A stretch of DNA of 10,851 bases from JAYZDB01 sp036338025 (GTDB taxonomy: Bacteria; Planctomycetota; UBA1135; UBA2386), in contig JAYZDB010000194.1 in NCBI GenBank assembly GCA_036338025.1, forward strand, positions 1 to 10,851, read 5' to 3'. The notes under the pieces were generated by a model. The model saw only the letters and a list, made by a program, of their open reading frames with translations. It had not been told where the DNA came from and did not search any database. This document shows positions 1 through 6,212 of the stretch, piece by piece. Every line of letters starts with the position of its first letter. Position 1 is the first letter of the stretch. A program made the position numbers and the translations under genes.

Positions 1-43
1 AAGTTGTCGAGCATCACCGGCCTGGCCGGGACCCATCGGACCC

Positions 44-931
44 CTAGCGCCACAACTCTGTGATGACCGCCGGCAATGCCGGTCCCGCCATCTCTCTCAT
101 CGGCATGACATGAGCTCGTCCCAGGAGCTCCAGGTAGAGCCGGAGATGTGCGGGGACATTGAGGAAGTAGACCGAACGCCCGAATTGGTGGGCCGCCTCG
201 GCCCGGTCAACCAACTCGACAAAGCGCATCGGGGCACAATGGTCGGCACGAGAGAAATCCACACCGATCGTCCCATCTTCCTCGGGCCACGGTTCGTGGG
301 GTCCGATCAATCGGTCCGTTTCCTCTCGCTGACCCGATCGGAAAAACCGAATTTCGAGGATCGGTTGATCACCCCGCTCGAGACAGCGGACATCACCACC
401 GATTTTGCTGACGCTCTCCTGCAGTTGGTCATCATCGCGCGAAAGTCGAGCCTCCACAGTGACAAGAGTCCCGTCATCGCGCACGGTGACCGCCTCATCA
501 CCCACCTCATGCCGGCTCCTGACCATGGCCCGAATCAGGTCTACTCGATCCTGTGCGTCGATAGGCAGCGCAAGATCATCGAGATTCTCCGCGTCCACAA
601 CCATGGATGCAATCTTCTCCACCAGCTCGGGGGGCAGCACCGGTTTCCGCATCATCTCGACTTTGCCAACCGCACCTTCGATCTCGACGCGCTCGGCATC
701 TCCACTGATTACGAGCACCGGGCACTGACTAGCCGCGACGATGGCCGCGCCGATTCCATCGCCGAGATGCCAATCGGTAATCACCATATCGAAGTCACTC
801 TCAGCGATCCGCGACAGGCCGTCGGCGCAACTACCGGCAGTGGTAATGCCGTAACCCTTCAACTGGAGAAAGGCCGTCAGACCCTCTCGAATCCCAGGCT
901 CGTCTTCGACGAGAAGGAGTTGGTGTGTCAT
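44..931 (-). CDS. Response regulator: receiver domain fused to a STAS-like C-terminal domain
   Basis: This is a 295-residue protein. Residues 1-110 are a complete receiver domain: acidic pocket E9/D10, phospho-acceptor D53 in the run ITDWHLGDG, switch residue S76 in VLVISGD, and K96 in RKP. No DNA-binding helix-turn-helix is visible. Residues about 220-280 read like the second half of a STAS (anti-sigma-antagonist) domain: a strand (TIGVDFS), a helix (RFVELVDRAEAAHQFG), a strand (SVYFLNVP) and a helix (HLRLYLELLG). The Ser/Thr that antagonists present for phosphorylation is replaced by HCAP (231-234). The protein is probably a cytosolic output or adaptor that acts through protein-protein contact. 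Its ATG shares ATGA with the kinase stop, so translation is likely coupled; the upstream Shine-Dalgarno sequence is weak. It is the last gene of the three-gene operon. The receiver assignment is firm; the STAS reading is by eye and moderate. Confidence 0.88.
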   Translation of the reverse strand: MTHQLLLVEDEPGIREGLTAFLQLKGYGITTAGSCADGLSRIAESDFDMVITDWHLGDGIGAAIVAASQCPVLVISGDAERVEIEGAVGKVEMMRKPVLPPELVEKIASMVVDAENLDDLALPIDAQDRVDLIRAMVRSRHEVGDEAVTVRDDGTLVTVEARLSRDDDQLQESVSKIGGDVRCLERGDQPILEIRFFRSGQREETDRLIGPHEPWPEEDGTIGVDFSRADHCAPMRFVELVDRAEAAHQFGRSVYFLNVPAHLRLYLELLGRAHVMPMREMAGPALPAVITELWR

Positions 932-1602
932 GGCTGGATTTCCGCTCCGTTACGATTGGCGGCACGATCTGGGATCGAAACCTTGAACACGGCTCCCCTC
1001 ACCGACGGCACCAGCACAATCGTCCCGCCGTGGGACTCCACGACATCTCGACAAAGCGCCAATCCCAGGCCGCCGCCCGGACGGTCAGAGAGGGGTGATT
1101 CAAACAAGTCCTCACGCATCTCGTAGGGCACGCCAGGGCCATTGTCGGACACGTGCAGAGCGCACTCGAAGCCGTTCCGCTCGCAGAACATCTCAACCTG
1201 GCTGGCGCCCGTCGAGATGGCGTTCTCCACCAGATTCTCTACCAGGCGCTCCAGCAGCACCGGGTCGCCGTGTAGGCGGACCGACACCTCCCCAACGGTG
1301 ACCTTCACTTCAGCCGGATGGCCGCGGTAACGATCGCAGATCCGATGTGCAATCGCGACCAGGTCCAACTCCTCACAATTCATCACGCCGGAACGGCCAA
1401 AATCGAGATAGCTGGTCAGCAGGGTTGAGATTCGAGTCAACTCGTCAAACGCCCTGGTCAAGAGAGTTGCGCGGGGGTCGCCAACGTCTGTCATCTCCAT
1501 CGAGACACTGACGCTAGCGACCGCGGAGGCCAATGGGTTGCGGAGTTCGTGTCCGATTACATCAGCCAGGCGTTCCCGTTTGTTCGACTTGATGAGACTC
1601 AC
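928..1602 (-). CDS. Short soluble sensor histidine kinase without a sensor domain
   Basis: This 224-residue kinase would autophosphorylate a histidine and pass phosphate to receiver domains. The dimerisation helix starts almost at the N-terminus, with H18 in VIGHELRNP. The ATP-binding domain follows, with an N box (ENLVENAI, 122-129), a G1 box (DNGPG, 153-157) and a G2 box (GGGLGLA, 176-182). There is no transmembrane segment and no PAS, GAF or other input domain, so it must get its signal from a partner protein. I chose the GTG at 1602 because it overlaps the activator's TGA as GTGA, with AAGG about 12 bases upstream. An in-frame ATG at 1716 exists, but it would put 114 extra bases inside the activator's conserved HTH region and add a low-complexity, Gln/Pro-rich N-terminus. 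Likely partners are the two receiver proteins encoded on either side. The family call is secure; the start is probable. Confidence 0.88.
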   Translation of the reverse strand: MSLIKSNKRERLADVIGHELRNPLASAVASVSVSMEMTDVGDPRATLLTRAFDELTRISTLLTSYLDFGRSGVMNCEELDLVAIAHRICDRYRGHPAEVKVTVGEVSVRLHGDPVLLERLVENLVENAISTGASQVEMFCERNGFECALHVSDNGPGVPYEMREDLFESPLSDRPGGGLGLALCRDVVESHGGTIVLVPSVRGAVFKVSIPDRAANRNGAEIQP

Positions 1603-3023
1603 GACGCTATGACCTTGGCCCGATTCGGGCGATGCCCCAGGCTGTGGAGTCTGATCTTGTTGTAGAGAGTCGTCCGGTTGATCCCGAGGATCGCAGCTGC
1701 CTTGCTGATGTTCCAAGACGTGTCATCAAGGACCTTGGATACCAACTGGCCTTCGAGGGCCCGAATCGAGCGATCCTTGAAGTCCAGGGTGATGTTGCCA
1801 CGTACGATCGTGTCGCCGCCGTCAGCACTGCCACCGGTAAAGGCCGGAAGGTGCATCTCGTCGATCATCCCGTTGGGACACGTGATGGCGGAACTCTCGA
1901 TCGCGTTGCGGAGTTCGCGGACATTGCCAGGCCAGGAGTGTTCGCAAAGCGTCTCCATCGCCTCTTCGGTGAAGCCGGACAGGGCCTTGCCCAACTGCCG
2001 GCCAATCTGGTCGAGGAAGTAGTGTCCCAGCAGTGGGATGTCCTCAGGCCGCTCGGCGAGAGTCGGAACCTCGAGACTCATGACGTTGAGCCGATAGAAC
2101 AGATCCTCGCGGAACCGGCCGTTCTCGACCTCGGTTCGTAGGTCACGGTTGGTGCTGGCGACGACACGGACATCCATGCTGACCTCCTGAACACCACCGA
2201 TCTTGTGGTAGGTGCGCTCCTGGAGTACCCGCAGGAGTTTGGCTTGCAGAGTCGTTGTCATCTCCCCGATCTGATCGAGGAAGAGGGTGCCGCCGGCGGC
2301 GATTGCAAACAGGCCTTCTTTGCCTTCTCGGTTGGCACCGGTGAATGCACCTGGCTCGTAGCCGAATAGTTCAGCCTCCAGCAAACTCTCGGTGAGCGAC
2401 GCACAGTTGAGGGCAACAAAAGGCCCATGACGGCGAGCACTGCGCTCGTGAATACAGCGTGCAGCGAGTTCCTTGCCGGTGCCTCGGTTACCGGTAACCA
2501 GGACGGTGGTGTCCGGAGCATGAGAAATCTGGTCGATGCGGGTCTTCACCTGATGAGCCGCAGCGGACAGACCGACCAACTCACTCGAGGTCAATTCGCG
2601 CACACGGCCCTGCATCCGGGTCAACTCGCTCTTGAGCTGTCGCATCTCCAGACAACGACGCACCACGGCGAGGACGCGATCTTGAGTGAATGGCTTTTCG
2701 ATCACATCGCAGGCGCCGCTGCGCATGGCCTCGATCGCATTGGCGGAGACACCGTAGCCTGCCAGGACAATCACGTCGGCCGGGGGTACACCACGACGCA
2801 GCGTCGGGAGCATTTCCAGCCCGTCAGCGCCCGGGAGACCCAAATCCAGGAAGATGACATCGAACACCTTCTGTTCGATGCGAGCCTCAGCATCCTCCGG
2901 AGTCGATGCCGTCTCGATCGCAACACCCTCGGTTTGGAGCAGCGCCCGCAAACCCTCTCTAATGCCTTCGTCGTCGTCGATCACCAGGACTCGGGGAAGC
3001 CCAGGAAAGTTCAAGTTCTTCAT
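1599..3023 (-). CDS. NtrC-family sigma-54-dependent response regulator
   Basis: This 474-residue enhancer-binding protein has three domains. The receiver (about 11-125) has D17/D18, D60 and K110. The AAA+ sigma-54 interaction domain (about 148-385) has Walker A GNRGTGKE (178-185), GAFTGA (225-230), sensor I STNR (290-293), an arginine-finger region around R305/R311, and WPGNVRE (364-370). A Fis-type helix-turn-helix occupies about 425-462. The protein should open sigma-54 RNA polymerase complexes on phosphorylation. Two key residues differ from consensus. Walker B reads FLDQIGE, so the catalytic Glu is Gln251. The receiver switch Thr/Ser is Ala88 in VLAGYG. The ATG at 3023 has GAGGG seven bases upstream and starts just before the receiver. 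The open frame extends to 3257, but that part has no recognisable domain and spans the promoter. It is the first gene of the operon; its TGA overlaps the kinase GTG. Confidence 0.95.
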   Translation of the reverse strand: MKNLNFPGLPRVLVIDDDEGIREGLRALLQTEGVAIETASTPEDAEARIEQKVFDVIFLDLGLPGADGLEMLPTLRRGVPPADVIVLAGYGVSANAIEAMRSGACDVIEKPFTQDRVLAVVRRCLEMRQLKSELTRMQGRVRELTSSELVGLSAAAHQVKTRIDQISHAPDTTVLVTGNRGTGKELAARCIHERSARRHGPFVALNCASLTESLLEAELFGYEPGAFTGANREGKEGLFAIAAGGTLFLDQIGEMTTTLQAKLLRVLQERTYHKIGGVQEVSMDVRVVASTNRDLRTEVENGRFREDLFYRLNVMSLEVPTLAERPEDIPLLGHYFLDQIGRQLGKALSGFTEEAMETLCEHSWPGNVRELRNAIESSAITCPNGMIDEMHLPAFTGGSADGGDTIVRGNITLDFKDRSIRALEGQLVSKVLDDTSWNISKAAAILGINRTTLYNKIRLHSLGHRPNRAKVIAS

Positions 3024-3130
3024 GTGTGGACCCTCGTACTTGTTTTCGTTCGTTTTCTCGGCATCACCGATCAAGATCGTTGACTGCCTTGCCAAGGAGG
3101 GTCTCGGCACAAACAGGTGTCTACCTTTTG

Positions 3131-3161
3131 GACAGTTTGAATAAAAACGCTCAAATCTGTC
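3131..3161. promoter_or_regulatory. Imperfect inverted repeat at the operon transcription start (possible operator or leader hairpin)
   Basis: GACAGTTTGA (3131-3140) can pair with TCAAATCTGTC (3151-3161) if one T is bulged, giving a 10-pair stem with a 10-base AT-rich loop. It begins directly beside the -12 element of the sigma-54 promoter and covers the expected start site. It could be a repressor or activator operator, or a hairpin at the 5' end of the mRNA. No T-run makes it a convincing terminator in either direction. Confidence 0.4.
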
Positions 3162-3176
3162 GCAATCGGGGTGCCC
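3162..3176 (-). promoter_or_regulatory. Sigma-54 (-24/-12) promoter of the two-component operon
   Basis: Read on the minus strand, the sequence is GGGCACCCCGATTGC. It matches the sigma-54 consensus TGGCAC-N5-TTGC at every position except the first T. The GG (-24) and GC (-12) dinucleotides have the required 10-base gap. Transcription would start near 3150, leaving a leader of about 127 bases before the activator ATG at 3023. The first gene of this operon is itself a sigma-54 activator, which makes self-control likely. The match is seen directly; its use in the cell is inferred. Confidence 0.72.
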
Positions 3177-3444
3177 CAGCTTGAGACACCTGGCTGGGGT
3201 TCCTGTGTAGAAAAGAGCCGACTCCCAGGCCGGAATCCCTGGCCTACCACTCAGCAAGCGCGCTCGAATGCCTTCATCAGGCTTGAATCGGCACTTTTGA
3301 CCAACTGACTCTGGATCGACGCTTCATCTCGGTGAACATGTCCATAGACCGTGGTTCGGTCAGACCGACTTCTGCCGCCTGATCCCAGACAAGCCACGAC
3401 CTGGTTCAGGCGCTTCGCGCCCTGCACGTTCTTAGGATGTCACC

Positions 3445-4449
3445 ATGACCAACAGGCCCCCACGCGCGCTGCGCTGGACAATCCTCCTGTGCTCCACAGC
3501 GCTGTTCTTCCTGTTCTGCTGGCTGCTCGGCTTCGTACTCGGCGACATCGGAGACATTCCCGGCCCCACGCGCAGCGACCTGTCATCGTCAACCGCAACG
3601 CGAAAATCCGAAGAGCTCCAGACATCACTCAAAGAGCAGGTCAGCACCTTGGATCGCGACCTCACCTACCAGCAGACGATCAAGCAGGGGCGGCGCGATA
3701 CCATGACCGAGGCGCGCGCCACCTGGGATCAGATGATGGCCGAATACCGGTTCGTGGTTGCCTCGGGTCAAACGCCCGGCTCCGAACTCACTACAGCACT
3801 TGACCAGGTCCGGACCCGCTACGTCACGGCACAAAAGACGTTTGACACTGCCAACTCCGAGGTTGCCAAACTCGATGCACAACTCCACAAGCTGAGGACC
3901 GAGTTGGCCACCGTCGGGCGCGCTGTTCGTGACACTCGGATCAAGAACAACGAGGAATATTTCGCCGCCCGCCGCGCGCACCGGTTGATCGCAGGCACAT
4001 GGAAGCTGGCTTTCATCGTGCCCATATTCCTCCTGGCAGCTCTCGCTCGGGCACGCAAGAGCAGGTCGATCTACCGGCCGATCCTGACCGCGTTCGCGCT
4101 CGCCGGCTTCCTCCAACTCGCAGTGGTGATGTTCGATCACTTCCCCGAGGAGTTCATGAAGTACGTCGCGATCGGCACGGCGATTCTCGTCCTTCTGGTC
4201 ACTACCGTGCGCATGTTGCGCTCAGCGGCAAGCCCGCGCCCCGAACTCCAGCACAAGCAACGCAGTGAGGCCTACCAGAAGGACCACTGCCCGGTCTGCT
4301 CGCACAATATCCCGGCCCAGCGCGGTGAGACGTTTGTCTGTCCGGCCTGCGGCACCGGCCTGTTCGAGCCCTGCGGTTCTTGCCAGGCCAGCCGCCATAG
4401 TCTGTTGCCGTACTGCACGCACTGTGGCGCCACCTCAGTGACAACATGA
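3445..4449 (+). CDS. Membrane protein with long helical segment and C-terminal double zinc ribbon
   Basis: This 334-residue protein is of unknown function. The N-terminal hydrophobic segment (11-33) is a membrane anchor or uncleaved signal. Residues about 45-180 are charged and helix-prone, rich in Gln, Glu, Arg and Lys, and probably form a coiled coil outside the membrane. Three more hydrophobic segments follow (about 184-202, 211-230, 240-256). The C-terminal tail has four CxxC pairs: C282/C285 with C299/C302, and C310/C313 with C324/C327, the pattern of two zinc ribbons in the cytoplasm. The start is well supported: AGGA lies seven bases before the ATG. It lies 73 bases before the biotin ligase gene on the same strand, so they may be cotranscribed, but no functional link is evident. 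I do not recognise a named family; the ribbons may bind protein or nucleic acid. Confidence 0.85.
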   Translation: MTNRPPRALRWTILLCSTALFFLFCWLLGFVLGDIGDIPGPTRSDLSSSTATRKSEELQTSLKEQVSTLDRDLTYQQTIKQGRRDTMTEARATWDQMMAEYRFVVASGQTPGSELTTALDQVRTRYVTAQKTFDTANSEVAKLDAQLHKLRTELATVGRAVRDTRIKNNEEYFAARRAHRLIAGTWKLAFIVPIFLLAALARARKSRSIYRPILTAFALAGFLQLAVVMFDHFPEEFMKYVAIGTAILVLLVTTVRMLRSAASPRPELQHKQRSEAYQKDHCPVCSHNIPAQRGETFVCPACGTGLFEPCGSCQASRHSLLPYCTHCGATSVTT

Positions 4450-4522
4450 CGCAGGGCTGCCTGGCTCCGACCCGATCAATCCTCGAGCAGGCGGAGTTCG
4501 ACCGCCCGGATGCTGCCTGAGA

Positions 4523-5260
4523 ATGTCACTCGAAACCGCACTACTGCAGACCACCCGGTTCCAACGCCTCATTCACGTAGAGTCCTGCGATTCGACGCAG
4601 GCTCTGGCGGAGCAGAGCGAGTCTGACGGCTGGTCGGTGTTCTGGTCCGACCACCAGTCCGCTGGGAGAGGCCGCGAAGGGCGTGCATGGCACGACTCCC
4701 CGGCCGAGGACATTGCCGCCACCTTCCATATCCCTGACCTGGAACTGCGCAGCCCCACCCACCTCGCAGCTGCGATACCGGTCGCCGCGATTGAGTCGAT
4801 CGCTTCGATCGTGCCCGAGACTCGAATCAAGTGGCCCAACGACCTGCTTTTGCACGGTCGCAAGCTCTGCGGGGTCCTCATCGACTCCCACGTGAAAACT
4901 CAAAACACCTACTCCATCGGGATCGGGATGAACATCAACCGGAGTTCGTTTCCCAGTGAACTCACCGAGCAGAGCACTTCGCTGGCCCTTGCCACCGGTC
5001 GTGAGTTCGACAGGGCCGAACGCGTCCTGCACCTGGCTCAGGCGATCGACAAGGTCATCGCACAGATCACAGCCGGAGATCTGGGACCGCTGGCGGCCAC
5101 CTTTGCCGCCCGCCTGGGCTTGTCCGGTCAGCGCGTTCAGGCCGTCGCAGGCGACCGGACCGTCACCGGAATCCTCACCGCGCTAGATCTCGATCGCGTC
5201 GTAATTGACGAGCGGGAGGAGATCTCGCTCGCCCACCTGCGCGGCCTCAGCGCCATCTAG
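4523..5260 (+). CDS. birA: Biotin--[acetyl-CoA-carboxylase] ligase (catalytic domain only)
   Basis: The enzyme makes biotinyl-AMP from biotin and ATP, then attaches biotin to a lysine of biotin carboxyl carrier protein in the cytosol. The 245-residue protein has the family's motifs in order: DST (23-25) and a Gln-rich entry to the adenylate loop, AGRGREGRAW (47-56), KWPNDLLL (104-110) with the key lysine K104, KLCGVLID (114-121), and GIGMNIN (133-139). A small C-terminal SH3-like part (about 198-240) follows. The N-terminal winged helix of E. coli BirA is missing, so this is a monofunctional (group I) ligase that cannot repress the biotin operon. The ATG at 4523 has only a weak ribosome site. 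It converges on the Fic-like gene, with 16 bases between the stops. Confidence 0.93.
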   Translation: MSLETALLQTTRFQRLIHVESCDSTQALAEQSESDGWSVFWSDHQSAGRGREGRAWHDSPAEDIAATFHIPDLELRSPTHLAAAIPVAAIESIASIVPETRIKWPNDLLLHGRKLCGVLIDSHVKTQNTYSIGIGMNINRSSFPSELTEQSTSLALATGREFDRAERVLHLAQAIDKVIAQITAGDLGPLAATFAARLGLSGQRVQAVAGDRTVTGILTALDLDRVVIDEREEISLAHLRGLSAI

Positions 5261-5276
5261 CAAGATCAAGCACCCG

Positions 5277-6068
5277 CTATCCCTCCAGCATGCCGAGCAG
5301 CCGGCGCTCGAAGGTCTGGATCCGTAACGGTACCGGGCCGGTCATCATGCCATGCAAAAGCGTGCGGTCGCCGGGCTCGGGAATGACCATCGGGTAGCCC
5401 GCGTGCAGCAAGTACATGTCCATCGCCACCCAGGCCATCGTGATATTGAAATCCGGGAATGGCGCGATGCGGGCGAAGTGCCACATGACGCGAAACGCCT
5501 GCCGCACCGGATGCAACTTTTCGAACCGCATCCGGTTGTCCATGTAGGAACTGTCGACGTTGAAGCCGTCGAGGTAGGCGTTGAGCTGCGAGCTGTCCGG
5601 GTACTCCACGTAGAGGATGGCGTCCCAGGGCGAGTCCTGCCGCACGTAGTGGTCTCGAAAGCGTGCGACGCTACCGACGAATTCCTTGAACAGCTCCATC
5701 AGTATCCAGCCATCCGGAGCCCTTCTGACCCCGACGCCCGGGCTTGCCAGTCGGTCAAACACCCGCAGCAGTCCAGCGATCAACGCGTATTCATGGTGCT
5801 CGGGGCCGAATCGATCCTCATCGCAATCGATCACCGCCTGCACATCGTCGGTGTGAACCTGCAGCCCTCTCAGTCCGAGCAGGCCAGCAACCCACTGGCA
5901 GCGGGGCGCTGCCGGCCCCGCAGGCAGACCCAGGCCTTCGGTCAGATCGCAGACCTGCGGCGGTGCCTCAGCGACGCGCATCGCCAGGGCAAGGTCGAGT
6001 CGCTGGAGGGCGTTGGTGATCGGAGTGTCCTGATCCGTGGCCATGGATCTTTCTTTTCGGCACTCCAT
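5277..6068 (-). CDS. Fic-fold protein with degenerate catalytic motif
   Basis: This is a 263-residue protein. Residues about 90-235 follow the layout of a Fic (AMP-transferase) domain: a helix with HHEYALIAGLLRVFDRLA, a PDGWILMELFKEFVG segment, then HPVRQAFRVMWHFARI leading into the motif position, and finally MYLLHAGYP. Canonical Fic has HPFxxGNGR after a run like this. Here residues 202-210 read APFPDFNIT, so the catalytic His is Ala and the GNGR phosphate-binding loop is lost, while P203, F204, D206 and N208 remain. The fold is probably kept without AMPylation, perhaps as a binding or regulatory protein. The frame is intact with biased codons, so it does not look like a pseudogene. The ATG at 6068 has AGGCGG five bases upstream; an inner ATG at 6044 has a poorer site. 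The Fic assignment is by eye. Confidence 0.75.
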   Translation of the reverse strand: MECRKERSMATDQDTPITNALQRLDLALAMRVAEAPPQVCDLTEGLGLPAGPAAPRCQWVAGLLGLRGLQVHTDDVQAVIDCDEDRFGPEHHEYALIAGLLRVFDRLASPGVGVRRAPDGWILMELFKEFVGSVARFRDHYVRQDSPWDAILYVEYPDSSQLNAYLDGFNVDSSYMDNRMRFEKLHPVRQAFRVMWHFARIAPFPDFNITMAWVAMDMYLLHAGYPMVIPEPGDRTLLHGMMTGPVPLRIQTFERRLLGMLEG

Positions 6069-6212
6069 GCGGTCCGCCTGATGCCATGGCCGGCAGGCAG
6101 CACGGATCTACCCAAATCTTGCGGAGCGGGGCCCCACCAGCCAGATTCTCTGCTCTAAATCCCTCCGTGACCCCTCTCGGGACTTTCTACATCGCCACTC
6201 GAGGATTATCCC

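Larger units (their letters stand above)
3114..3192. repeat. Perfect 9-base inverted repeat flanking the sigma-54 promoter
   Basis: CAGGTGTCT at 3114-3122 recurs as its exact reverse complement AGACACCTG at 3184-3192. The arms are 70 bases apart centre to centre, close to a whole number of helical turns. They bracket the promoter and the start-site hairpin. A separate 7-base inverted repeat, CCCCAGC (3174-3180) with GCTGGGG (3193-3199), overlaps the -24 side. The arms could be half-sites for the Fis-type helix-turn-helix of the operon's activator; that is inference. Confidence 0.4.
3024..3444. other. Divergent intergenic control region (421 bases)
   Basis: This gap separates the minus-strand two-component operon from the plus-strand zinc-ribbon gene. 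The half nearest the operon (3110-3200) holds a sigma-54-type promoter, an imperfect hairpin and a spaced 9-base inverted repeat, listed separately. The other half (3200-3444) has only short inverted repeats: AGGCC/GGCCT at 3227-3245, and GACCG/CGGTC/GACCG at 3347-3367. I see no convincing promoter for the plus-strand gene, although AGGA at 3434-3437 is a good ribosome site for it. No small gene with a ribosome site or biased codon use was seen. Confidence 0.7.

Noticed and set aside
17..29. CCGGCC-T-GGCCGG palindrome after the receiver/STAS gene
   Set aside because: The arms are too close to form a loop, no T-run is present, and the context is cut by the window edge.
110..1126. 338-codon open frame on the plus strand
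   Set aside because: It lies antisense to the receiver/STAS and kinase genes, has no recognisable domain, and its composition reflects the opposite frame of GC-rich genes.
3024..3257. N-terminal extension of the NtrC-family protein (78 more codons)
   Set aside because: The extra part has no domain, covers the sigma-54 promoter, and the ATG at 3023 has a good ribosome site directly before the receiver domain.
3347..3367. GACCG-TGGTT-CGGTC-A-GACCG repeats upstream of the zinc-ribbon gene
   Set aside because: Five-base arms are too short to claim an operator, and no promoter is visible beside them.
4490..4506. GGCGG/CCGCC hairpin before birA
   Set aside because: It has no T-run and a short stem; such pairs are frequent in GC-rich sequence.
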